A DNA stretch of 64,000 bases from Kitasatospora gansuensis (GTDB taxonomy: Bacteria; Actinomycetota; Actinomycetes; Streptomycetales; Streptomycetaceae). Where the stretch lies: NCBI RefSeq assembly GCF_014203705.1, contig NZ_JACHJR010000001.1:1674001-1738000 (forward strand), given 5' to 3'. The translations under genes and the position numbers were made by a program. Under the pieces are notes generated by a model, which saw only the letters and a list, made by a program, of their open reading frames with translations, made no database searches and was not told where the DNA came from. Shown here piece after piece: positions 30,201-37,333 of this stretch. Each line of letters opens with the position of its first letter. The stretch's first letter is position 1.

Positions 30201-33200
30201 GGCCGGGCAGGCCGCCGGTCGAAGCGTCCGAGGTGTTGTTCGAGGTGTCCGGGTCAGCGGTGTCGGACTTGACGGAGGCCTGGTTGCGAATGTCCTTCCC
30301 GTCGCCGGCGTAGGCCGGATCGAGCCGCACCGTGATCTTGTAGACCTGGGTCTTGCCCGGGTCCAGGGTTGCCGGTCCGGTGCAGGTGATGTCCTGACCG
30401 GCGGCGCTGCAGCCGGGAGCTGCGGACACGAACGCCAGCTGCGCCGGCAGTGCGTCCGTCACCACGAGGCTCTTCGCCTGCGAGGGGCCGTTGTTGGTGA
30501 CCGTGATCTCGTAGTCGTAGGTGCCGCCGGGCGGGACCGGTGCGGTTCCCAGGGGCTTCTTGGTGATGGCGAGGTCGGCGTTGGCCGGGGCCGGGGGGTT
30601 GGGCTGGGGGCCGGGGCCGGGCAGGCCGCCGGTCGACGCGTCCGAGGTGTTGTTCGAGGTGTCCGGGTCAACGGTGTCGGACTTGACCGTTCCCTGGTTT
30701 CGGATGTCCTTGCCGTCGCCGGAGTAGGCCGGGTCCAGTTGCACGGTGATCTTGTAGACCTGGGTCTTGCCCGAGTCCAGTGTCGCGGGGCCGGCGCAGG
30801 TCACCTGCTGGCCCGTGGCGGTACAGCCGGTGTCGGCCGAGACGAAGTTGAGCACCGTGGGCAGGTTGTCGGCCGTGGTCAGGTTCTTCGCCTGGGAGGG
30901 GCCGTTGTTGGTGACCGTCAAGTTGTAGCTGAAGGTCTGACCCGGCGAGACCAGCGCCGCGCCTTCGGCCTGCTTGACGATGGCGAGGTCGGCGGACGCG
31001 GGGGCCGGCGGATTGGGATCAGGTCCCGGGCCGGGCAGACCCCCGGTCGAAGCGTCCGAGGTGTTGTTCGAGGTGTCCGGGTCAACGGTGTCGGACTTGA
31101 CGGAGGCTTGGTTGCGAATGTCCTTCCCGTCACCGGCGTACGCCTGGTCGAGCCGCACCGTGATCTTGTAGGTGCGTGTGGCCTTGGCATCCAGTGCAGC
31201 CGGGCCGGTGCAGGTCACCGTCTGGCCGGAGGCCGTGCAGCCGGTGTCGGCAGAGACGAAGCGCACCTGTACTGGCAGTGCGTCGGTGACCGTGACGTTC
31301 TTCGCTTGTGAGAGGCCCTTGTTGGTGACCGTGATCTCGTAGTCGAACGTGGTGCCCGGTGTGACGAGCGTGGTGCCGAACGGCTTCTTGGTGATGGCGA
31401 GGTCGGCAGTGGCCGGCGCCGGCGGGTTGGGGCCCGGGCCGGGGCCGGGCAGGCCGCCGGTCGACGCGTCGGAGGTGTTGTTCGAGGTGTCCGGGTCAGC
31501 GGTGTCGGACTTGACGGAGGCTTGGTTGCGGATGTCCTTGCCGTCACCGGTGTAGGCCTGGTCGAGCCGCACCGTGATCTTGTAGACCTGGGTCTTACCG
31601 GGGTCCAGGGTCACCGGGCCGGTGCAGGTCACTGCCTGGCCCGAGGCGGTGCAGCCGGTGTCGGCGGAGACGAAGTGCAGTTCCGCCTGGAGCTGGTCCG
31701 TGACGGTGATGTTCCGTGCTTGGGAGGGGCCGTTGTTGGTGACGGCGATCTCGTAGTCGAACGTGCCGCCGGACGGGACCAGGGCCGAGCCGAGGGGCTT
31801 CTTGGTAATCGCCAGGTCGGCCTTCGCCGGCGCCGGAGGATTCGGGGACGGACCAGGACCCGGCAGACCACCGGTCGCAGCGTCCGAAGTGTTGTTCGAC
31901 GAGTCGGGGTCAGCCGTGTCCGACTTCACCGACGCCTGATTCCGGATGTCCTTCCCATCACCCGCATAGGCAGGGTCCAGCCGAACCTTGACCGTGTAGA
32001 CCTTGCTCCCCGCAGGAGCCAGTACCGCCGGGCCGTTGCACGTCACCGTCTGCCCGGCCGCCGAGCAACCGGTGTCACCCGAGACGAACGTCAACTCCTT
32101 CTGCAGCGTGTCCGTCACCACCACGTTCGCCGCCTGCGACGGACCCTTGTTCGTCACCGTCAGCTGATACTCGAAGGACTCACCCGGAGCCACCGACGTA
32201 GTGCCCACCGGCTTCTTCGTGACCGTCAGATCCGCCGAACCCGGCTTGGGCGGGTTCGGCGACGGACCAGGACCCGGCAGACCACCGGTCGCCGCGTCCG
32301 AGGTGTTGTTCGACGAGTCGGGGTCGGCCGTGTCCGACTTCACCGACGCCTGATTCTTGATGTCCTTCCCGTCGCCGCTGTACGCGGGATCGAGCATCAC
32401 CTTGACCGTGTAGACCTTGCTCCCCGCAGGAGCCAGTACCGCCGGGCCGTTGCACGTCACCGTCTGCCCGGCCGCCGAGCAACCGGTGTCACCCGAGACG
32501 AACGTCAACTCCTTCTGCAGCGTGTCCGTCACCACCACGTTCGCCGCCTGCGACGGACCCTTGTTCGTCACCGTCAGCTGATACTCGAAGGACTCACCCG
32601 GAGCCACCGACGCCGTACCGACCGGCTTCTTCGTGATCGCCAGATCGGCGCTCGGCTTGGCCGGCGGATACGGCCCCGGATCCGGGCCAGGACCGGGAAG
32701 GTGACCGGTCGAGGCATCCGAGGTGTTGTTCGACAGATCCGGATCCGTCGCGTCCGAGGACACCGACGCCTGGTTCTTGATGTCCGTACCGTCACCGGTA
32801 TAGGCCGGGTCGAGCTTCACCGTGATCTTGACGACCTTCGACGCACCGGCACCCAACGCAGTACCCAGCGTGCACGTGACCTTCTGCCCTGAAGCCGTAC
32901 ACCCAGAATCTGACGAGACGAAAGTCAGCGGGCTCTGGAGGGTGTCGGTCACGACCACGTTCGTCGCCTGCGACGGGCCCTTGTTCGTCACCGTCAGCTG
33001 GTACTCGAACGTCTCACCCGGAGCCACCGCCTTCGACCCCACCGGCGCCTTGGTGATCGCCAGGTCGGCCGTCGCCTTCGCCGTGGTCTTCAGTGTGAAG
33101 TCCGCCGAGTTGTTCGTGGCGACGCCGTCCTCGGTATTCGCCACGGCGGCCTTGCCACCCGACAGCGTGGTGTCCAGCGGCGCGTCCTGGTCGATCGCCA

Positions 33201-36200
33201 CAGCGACCGGGAACGAGGTCGAGGCGCCGGCCTTCAGACCGGCCGCGATGGTGCAGGTCACCGTCTTGCGGTCGGCCGCCGCGGTGCAGCCGGCCGGCTG
33301 CGTCGCGGCGGCCTTGGTGTTGGCCGGCATGGTGACCGTCACGGTCGAGGCGGAGGTGGTGTCCGACGGGCCGAGGTTCTTGACCGTCGCCGTGACGGTC
33401 GCCACGGTGCCCGGGGTCTGGGCGTCGGTCGGAGCCGACACCGCCATCGACAGGTCGTTGGACGCCTTGGCCGTCGTGGACAGCGCCACAGCCGCCGTGT
33501 TGTTCGCGGTGTTCGGATCGTCCGGGGAGGCCACCACCGCCGATCCGCCCGACAGGGCGGTCGCGAGCGGGGCGTTCGAGTCGACGACCAGCGGGATCTC
33601 GAAAGTGCTCGTGCCGTCCTTGGCCAGGCCGGCGGCGACGGTGCAGGTGACCGACTTGCCGTCAGTAGCCGCCGTGCAGCCGGACGGGAGCGGCGAACCG
33701 AGCGTGGTGCGCTGCGGCAGGGTGAACGTCACGGTCGCCACGGATTCCGTCGCCAGCGGCCCCTTGTTGGTGACCGTCAGGGTCGCCGTGGACTTGCCGC
33801 CGGGTGCCACCGGGTTCGGAGAGGCCGCCGCGGTCATCGCCAAGTCGCTGGACCGCACCGAGACCTTGGCGTTCGGGCAGGTGGCCGGCTTCGAAGCATC
33901 CGTACACAGCGTGTTGGTGTCGAACGTGTCCGAGGTCAGCGCCGTCACGGCGTTGAGGAACTCACCCTCCTTGGTGCCCTTCACCGTGATCTTCAGTGTC
34001 GCGGTCGCGTCCTTGGCCAGGGCGCCGACCGTCCACTTGCCGGTGGCCTTGTCGTACTTGCCCCCCGAGTCGTCCGACACGTAGGTGAGGCCCGACGGCA
34101 GCTGGTCGGTGAGTACGACGTTGACCGCCGCGTTCGGGCCCTCGTTCTTCACGGCGACGGTGAACACCGCCTGACCGCCGATCAGCACCGACGACTTGTC
34201 CACGGTCTTGGTCACGGCCAGCGCCGCCGGCGGCGCGATCGATACCGGCGCCACCTTCGACAGGGTCGTCAGGGCATCCCCGGCGAAGTCGTTGGTGGCG
34301 GTGCCCATTGGCGCCGCGCTCTTCACCTTCGCCTGGAAGGTGAACGAGTACGATTTGCCGGCGGCCACCGTGAACAGGCCGGCCCAGGCCACTTTGGAGC
34401 CGGTGACGGTCGGTTCGTCCAGGCCCGTTCCCTCGCTCGAGCCGGCGACGTAGTCCAGCCGGCTGTCCAGCGTGTCGGTGAAGCCGAAGGTGGTCGCCGA
34501 ATAGGAATTCGGGTTGGTGAACTTCACCGTGTAGGTGACGGTTTCGCCCGGCTGCACCTTACTCGGCGACACCGTCTTCTCCGACACCATCGGCTTCACG
34601 TCCGCCGGGCGGAAGTAGGTGAAGAAGCTGTAGGTCTTGGACTCACCCGCCGCCAGCGAGTACGGCCACGAAATAGCCATGCCACTGTCGACGCTGTTCG
34701 TGCAATCACAGGTGCTGGGCAGCGCCTTGCCACTCTGGACCTGGCTCCTGACCGTGCCGTAGTTCCCCTCCGAGTACGAGCTGCCGGGAGTCAGCGGCAC
34801 AAACATCATCGCCTGGCCGGTGCCGTCGGAGTTCTTCACGCACGCGATGCCGTTGCCCACCCCCGGGGCCCGCGGCAGCACCACGCCATAACTGCTGTCA
34901 CTGCCCTGCAGGTAGCAGTCGCCGGCCCGGTACAGGTTGCCGGTCTGCTTCTTGCTGTCATTGTTCGTGACCGTGATGTCGACCCGGAACCCGTGCTCGC
35001 CGTTGACGTACGTCTCCGTCTGGGACAGGCTCATCACCGAGGCGGCCGTGAAATCCGTCGTCATGGTGAACGGGTCGGCCGAGGTGCCCGCGCCGGTGGT
35101 CGGCGTCTGATTGACGGCCTGGGTCCGATAGGACGAGCCGCTCGACACGTAGTCCACAGCGCCGTAGACGTTGCTCCCCACACTGATGCCGGTACCGCAG
35201 CTGTCGCTGAAGAACTGCTTCGTGTCGTTGTAGTACGCGTAACACCCACCGGTCGTCGTCGTCTGGATCGAGGTCACCGGCTTGCCTGTGATGGTGCCGC
35301 TGCTGGACACGATGACCCCGACAGTGTCGGTGAGGGCCTGTGCCCCGGTCGCCGTCTGGGTCGCGGTATACGTCACCTTGCTGCTGCTCGTGCTCTGCCC
35401 GGCGGCGATGATCGACCAGGTCCCGTCAGCCGCGACGGTCGCCGAGCCGACGGTCGACGAGCCGCGGGTGAGCGTCACCTTTGCCCCCGGCATGCCGGTG
35501 CCCGTGAACTCGGTGGTGGTCCCGACGGTCTCACCCTCCGTCGGCGACGTGATCTTCACAGCCGGGATCTGCCACTCGACCACGACCGCGCCGGCGGTCT
35601 GCGGGTTGCCGTACTTGTCGCTGTCGTAGAACGCGTCGTCCGTACCGCCGGGCGTCTTGCCCGAGCCCGCGGTAGTGGTGCCGCCCGGGACCTTCGCGGT
35701 GTCCACATAGCCGCTGCCGCCGCCACCACCGGCGGCGCTCTGGCTCACCAGACCACCGTCACCGCCCGCGCCACCGGCGTAGCCGGAACCACCGGCGCCG
35801 CCGCCGTTGCTGCCGCCGGTCCCTGCCGCACCGCCCGCGCCGCCTGCCCCGAGCGGCCCGTCACCGCCCGCCTTGCCCGCACGGGTGCCGCTGACCTTCC
35901 CCGCGGCGCCTCCGGTCTTACCGACCGCGCCGTTGCCGCCCTTGGCGTCCGAAGTGCCGCCGGCGTCACCGCCGTTCGCGCCATCCGTGCCACCGCCGGC
36001 CCCACCGCTACCCCCCGAGGCTCCCCGGCCACCGCCGCCACCACCGCCGGCGACCAACAGCAGGGTGCCGGAGTTGTCCTTCACCCAGACCGCACCGCCA
36101 CCGGTGCCCGCACCGGAGCTGGTGGACGCCGCTGAAGGGATGGAGATCGAGTACGACGTCGCCAGCGGCGCCGAGATGTTCCCGAGGGTGTAACCGCCGC

Positions 36201-36492
36201 CACCGCCGGAACCGGCGCCCTTGGTGTCGTCCGAGTTGCCGCCGCCACCACCCCACAGGTGGAAACGCACCGCAGTCGCCCCGGCCGGCGGCGTGAACGT
36301 CTGCGTGGAGCTGCTGCTTCGGAAGACCTGGCACTGGTTGTAGCCCGAGGTCTTCGCGGTACACGCCCCCGCCGCGGCCCGCGGCTGCGGCGCTCCGGAG
36401 CCGGCCCCGACCGGGATCGCGATGGACGGCATGCCCAGGACCGTCGCCCAGGCCAGTGTGGCCGCGAACAGTCGTCTCATCCCGCTGACCAT
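24280..36492 (-). CDS. giant cell-wall-anchored DUF11 repeat protein (4,070 residues)
   Basis: A single uninterrupted gene of 12.2 kb. Order: signal peptide (about 1-40); glycine-rich domain (about 45-310; SSTQTFTPPAGATAVRFHLW then long Gly tracts); a bacterial Ig-like domain (about 310-395); a ~240-residue unassigned beta-rich domain; four divergent DUF11-type domains (about 635-1140); 18 closely related ~138-residue DUF11 modules (about 1140-3610), each with VAPGETFDYTVTVTNNGPS, one Cys pair (SCTAAGQDVTC) and an LPGPGPGPNPPAP linker; three more divergent DUF11 domains; then LPYTG at residue 4033, a hydrophobic segment and an RRRRRGRA tail. This is a sortase substrate that would project far from the wall, as a stalk or adhesin (inference). 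No sortase gene is in the window. ATG 36492 is used; ATG 36480 is possible. Confidence 0.9.
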   Translation of the reverse strand: MVSGMRRLFAATLAWATVLGMPSIAIPVGAGSGAPQPRAAAGACTAKTSGYNQCQVFRSSSSTQTFTPPAGATAVRFHLWGGGGGNSDDTKGAGSGGGGGYTLGNISAPLATSYSISIPSAASTSSGAGTGGGAVWVKDNSGTLLLVAGGGGGGGRGASGGSGGAGGGTDGANGGDAGGTSDAKGGNGAVGKTGGAAGKVSGTRAGKAGGDGPLGAGGAGGAAGTGGSNGGGAGGSGYAGGAGGDGGLVSQSAAGGGGGSGYVDTAKVPGGTTTAGSGKTPGGTDDAFYDSDKYGNPQTAGAVVVEWQIPAVKITSPTEGETVGTTTEFTGTGMPGAKVTLTRGSSTVGSATVAADGTWSIIAAGQSTSSSKVTYTATQTATGAQALTDTVGVIVSSSGTITGKPVTSIQTTTTGGCYAYYNDTKQFFSDSCGTGISVGSNVYGAVDYVSSGSSYRTQAVNQTPTTGAGTSADPFTMTTDFTAASVMSLSQTETYVNGEHGFRVDITVTNNDSKKQTGNLYRAGDCYLQGSDSSYGVVLPRAPGVGNGIACVKNSDGTGQAMMFVPLTPGSSYSEGNYGTVRSQVQSGKALPSTCDCTNSVDSGMAISWPYSLAAGESKTYSFFTYFRPADVKPMVSEKTVSPSKVQPGETVTYTVKFTNPNSYSATTFGFTDTLDSRLDYVAGSSEGTGLDEPTVTGSKVAWAGLFTVAAGKSYSFTFQAKVKSAAPMGTATNDFAGDALTTLSKVAPVSIAPPAALAVTKTVDKSSVLIGGQAVFTVAVKNEGPNAAVNVVLTDQLPSGLTYVSDDSGGKYDKATGKWTVGALAKDATATLKITVKGTKEGEFLNAVTALTSDTFDTNTLCTDASKPATCPNAKVSVRSSDLAMTAAASPNPVAPGGKSTATLTVTNKGPLATESVATVTFTLPQRTTLGSPLPSGCTAATDGKSVTCTVAAGLAKDGTSTFEIPLVVDSNAPLATALSGGSAVVASPDDPNTANNTAAVALSTTAKASNDLSMAVSAPTDAQTPGTVATVTATVKNLGPSDTTSASTVTVTMPANTKAAATQPAGCTAAADRKTVTCTIAAGLKAGASTSFPVAVAIDQDAPLDTTLSGGKAAVANTEDGVATNNSADFTLKTTAKATADLAITKAPVGSKAVAPGETFEYQLTVTNKGPSQATNVVVTDTLQSPLTFVSSDSGCTASGQKVTCTLGTALGAGASKVVKITVKLDPAYTGDGTDIKNQASVSSDATDPDLSNNTSDASTGHLPGPGPDPGPYPPAKPSADLAITKKPVGTASVAPGESFEYQLTVTNKGPSQAANVVVTDTLQKELTFVSGDTGCSAAGQTVTCNGPAVLAPAGSKVYTVKVMLDPAYSGDGKDIKNQASVKSDTADPDSSNNTSDAATGGLPGPGPSPNPPKPGSADLTVTKKPVGTTSVAPGESFEYQLTVTNKGPSQAANVVVTDTLQKELTFVSGDTGCSAAGQTVTCNGPAVLAPAGSKVYTVKVRLDPAYAGDGKDIRNQASVKSDTADPDSSNNTSDAATGGLPGPGPSPNPPAPAKADLAITKKPLGSALVPSGGTFDYEIAVTNNGPSQARNITVTDQLQAELHFVSADTGCTASGQAVTCTGPVTLDPGKTQVYKITVRLDQAYTGDGKDIRNQASVKSDTADPDTSNNTSDASTGGLPGPGPGPNPPAPATADLAITKKPFGTTLVTPGTTFDYEITVTNKGLSQAKNVTVTDALPVQVRFVSADTGCTASGQTVTCTGPAALDAKATRTYKITVRLDQAYAGDGKDIRNQASVKSDTVDPDTSNNTSDASTGGLPGPGPDPNPPAPASADLAIVKQAEGAALVSPGQTFSYNLTVTNNGPSQAKNLTTADNLPTVLNFVSADTGCTATGQQVTCAGPATLDSGKTQVYKITVQLDPAYSGDGKDIRNQGTVKSDTVDPDTSNNTSDASTGGLPGPGPQPNPPAPANADLAITKKPLGTAPVPPGGTYDYEITVTNNGPSQAKSLVVTDALPAQLAFVSAAPGCSAAGQDITCTGPATLDPGKTQVYKITVRLDPAYAGDGKDIRNQASVKSDTADPDTSNNTSDASTGGLPGPGPMPNPPAPVKADVAIAKKPASPTPVAPGETFDYTITVTNNGPSQASGLVVTDALPSMLKFISSPDSCTAAGRDVTCPKLATLAAKAARSYTIKVQLDPAYAGDGSDVRNQAKAATDSADPDLSNNTSDASTGTLPGPDPGPYPPAPVKADVAITKKASSSTLVAPGEMFDYTVTVINNGPSDASGVVVTDALPSVLKFLSASDSCTAAGQDVTCPKLATLAAKASKSYTITVQLDPAYAGDGKDVKNQAKAATDSADPDLSNNTSDANTGGLPGPGPGPNPPAPVKADVAITKKPASAAPVAPGESFDYTVTVTNNGPSDAKGLVVTDALPAVLKFVSASDSCTAAGQDVTCPKLATLAAKASKTYTITVQLDPAYTGDGSDVRNQAKAATDSADPDLSNNTSDGATGTLPGPGPNPPAPVKADVAIVKKAASTTLVAAGESFDYTITVINKGPSDASGVVVTDALPSMLKFVSASDSCTAAGQDVTCPKLATLAAKASKSYTITVQLDPGYAGDGKDVKNQAKAATDSADPDLSNNTSDASTGGLPGPGPGPNPPAPVKADVAIVKKAASSTLVAAGESFDYTIAVTNNGPSQASGLVVSDALPSMLKFVSASDSCTANGQDVTCPKVPVLAAKASRTYTIKVQLDPAYAGDGKDVRNQAKVVTDSPDPDQSNNTSDASTGGLPGPGPGPNPPAPVKADVAIVKKAASTTPVAPGETFDYTVTVTNNGPSDAKGLAVTDELPSMLKFVSASDSCTATGQNVTCSKLGTLAVKASKTYTITVQLDPAYAGDGTDVRNQAKVATDSPDPDQSNNTSDASTGGLPGPGPGPNPPAPVKADVAITKKATSTTPVAPGETFDYTITVTDNGPSQAAGLVVSDELPSVFNFVSASDGCTAAGRSVTCPKLASLAVGASKSYTITVQLDPAYAGDGTDVRNQAKVVTDSPDPDQSNNTSDASTGGLPGPGPGPNPPAPVKADVAITKKATSTTPVAPGEIFTYEIAVTNNGPSDASGLVVSDALPVMLKFVSASDSCTANGQDVTCPKVPVLAAKASRTYTITVQLDPAYAGDGKDVRNQAKVVTDSPDPDQSNNTSDASTGGLPGPGPGPNPPAPAKADVTITKKPASTTPVAPGETFDYTVTVTNNGPSQASGLVVTDALPSVLKFVSASDSCTAAGQEVSCPKLVSLAVGASKSYTITVQLDPAYTGDGTDVRNQAKVATDTADPDPSNNTSDGATGTLPGPGPNPPAPVKADVAITKKPASTTPVGPGETFDYTVTVTNNGPSQASGLVVSDELPSTLKFVSASDSCTAVGQSVTCPKLGTLAVKASKTYTIKVQLDPAYTGDGTDVRNQAKVATDSADPDLSNNTSDAATGGLPGPGPGPNPPAPAKADVSVTKKPASTTPVPPGGTFDYTVTVTNAGPAQALDVKTTDALPAPLAFVSSVDGCTATGQDVTCPAQAALAANGSRTFTFTVRLDQDYEGNGSDIRNIAKVSTATADPDLSNNSSAAAGLPGGKPARGEADLAIDKSSNGPAIAPGENVDYTITVTNNGPSSDSYQVVLTDQLPKPLTYVSSQPAGCTVDAAGRTVTCPAKGRLKVGEKFTYVLTTRLDSSYTGDGSDIVNRAVVDADTTDPNPANDTDTAPLPDEGRPAPHKRDMAAQAILSKETAVPGETVNLTGRISNHGPSTHHGEATFSVTLPAQLSFARDLPGHCTVDTPQRATCKLPAGILPRSRTGNRAAQDGYVDTSFAVRVSPDAVGGQTLTEKIRVSDPADRRPDNDEDTYTLRIGTPAADLALTKSAAYPAGKTRVDPGDTFTYTLTTTNHGPSTAVNAEVTDPLPTALSFVSSPDGCTANGRTVTCGPVARLAPGDQTVHRILVKLDPAYAGNGKDVDNIATAASDTPDPDRSNNSNKAGTNGPDGGPLHTGKAQPKPAPKPLPYTGTAVTLIAAAAAILLPAGLGCLVLANRRRRRGRA
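24382..24396 (-). other. LPYTG sortase motif codons
   Basis: Encodes L-P-Y-T-G near the end of the giant protein, followed by a ~25-residue hydrophobic stretch and a basic tail. This is the classic LPXTG arrangement, whereas streptomycete chaplins use LAXTG recognised by class E sortases. Confidence 0.85.
25640..33075 (-). repeat. array of 18 tandem ~414-bp DUF11 modules
   Basis: In-frame tandem repeats inside the giant gene. The linker landmark (complement of the Pro-rich linker) recurs at 27281, 27695, 28109, 28523 and 28937, exactly 414 bp apart, then at 29345 (408 bp, because that linker lacks two codons). Modules at the protein N-terminal side start DLAITKKP; those at the C-terminal side start DVAITKK. 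Several neighbours are nearly identical at the DNA level, indicating recent duplication or gene conversion. Confidence 0.9.
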
Positions 36493-36540
36493 TGCGTTCC
36501 CATCGAAGCAGTTGCCGGATCAAATCTGCCCAAGCGGCTA

Positions 36541-36656
36541 TAAAAGGGTGTATAGGTCGCGAGTGATGGCGTCACGTACAAAACCTATAAACAGTCATCA
36601 GATCAACCCGATCAGCGCACTACCGTGCGCATATGACCATCCGTTAGGACGAAGTC
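36541..36656. promoter_or_regulatory. AT-richer divergent promoter region of the two DUF11 genes
   Basis: The gap between the giant gene and its divergent neighbour is visibly richer in A/T than the surroundings. TATAGGT (36551-36557) and ACCTATA (36583-36589) form an inverted repeat with a 25-bp spacer, so each strand carries a TATA-like element reading outward. Probably the shared control region; exact -35/-10 pairs are uncertain. Confidence 0.4.
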
Positions 36657-37286
36657 ATGCCTCTGGTGTCGGCGATCCTCGTACTCGCAATGAGCCTGCC
36701 GAACAGCGCGTCAGCTACCGACCACACCAACCCGCCGGCCCCGGAGGCCGCCCCACTCAGCGTCACGGTCCACCGCGACGCCGCCACCGTGGCCGAAGGC
36801 GACAAGGTCACCTACCGGATCGAGGTCGACAACCGCTCCTCGACCGACTACCCGGCGGCTTCGCTCACCCAGCTGATGCCGAGCGGCATGCGGCCGCTCG
36901 CCATCGACGAGAACGGTGTGGCCGCGAACGGCGGGGTCGAATGGACCGCGCACCTGGCCCCGCACTCCGTGATCCAGCGCACCCTCACCGTCGAGGTCGG
37001 CAACAGGCAGCAGGTCGAGCACGCGCAGATCGTCCACGTCGTCCAGCCCAGCCGGGCCCCGAAGTCGGACGGTGCGCGGTTCACCACGACGGCGTGCATC
37101 CGGCCCGAGGCCGCCGCCGCGCTGACCTGCGGATCCGACGTCGCGGCCTGGAAGAGCCCCGACCACGGGCACGGGCTGCTGTGGGGCGGCACGGCAGCCG
37201 CCCTGCTCAGCGCCTGCGCCGGCTTCCTGGCCTGGCGCAGGTGGGGACGCAAGCGCACCGGACCGGCGATCAGGACCGGCAACTGA
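36657..37286 (+). CDS. small secreted membrane-anchored DUF11-like protein
   Basis: A 209-residue protein with a signal peptide (MPLVSAILVLAMSLPNSASA), one DUF11-like beta domain (about 35-130: VTVHRDAATVAEGDKVTYRI, LTQLMPSGMRPLAIDENG), two cysteines in the following stretch (TTACIRP, ALTCGSD) and a single C-terminal transmembrane helix with an RRWGRKR stop-transfer tail. No LPXTG motif. AGGACG lies upstream of ATG 36657. It is transcribed divergently from the giant DUF11 gene over a 164-bp gap. A membrane-bound partner, docking factor or assembly helper for the giant protein is plausible but unproven. A terminator follows at 37288-37322. Confidence 0.75.
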   Translation: MPLVSAILVLAMSLPNSASATDHTNPPAPEAAPLSVTVHRDAATVAEGDKVTYRIEVDNRSSTDYPAASLTQLMPSGMRPLAIDENGVAANGGVEWTAHLAPHSVIQRTLTVEVGNRQQVEHAQIVHVVQPSRAPKSDGARFTTTACIRPEAAAALTCGSDVAAWKSPDHGHGLLWGGTAAALLSACAGFLAWRRWGRKRTGPAIRTGN

Positions 37287-37287
37287 A

Positions 37288-37322
37288 GGGTGCCCGCGTC
37301 GAGGTCCTCGACGCGGGCACCC
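37288..37322. terminator. bidirectional terminator
   Basis: Perfect 16-bp stem, 37288-37303 with 37307-37322, and a 3-base loop, between convergent genes 36657-37286 and 37334-38785. Confidence 0.88.
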
Positions 37323-37333
37323 GGCGGTACGCC

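Noticed and set aside
25640-33075. CRISPR or non-coding repeat array
   Set aside because: Repeats are 414 bp, in-frame and protein-coding; no short repeat-spacer pattern.
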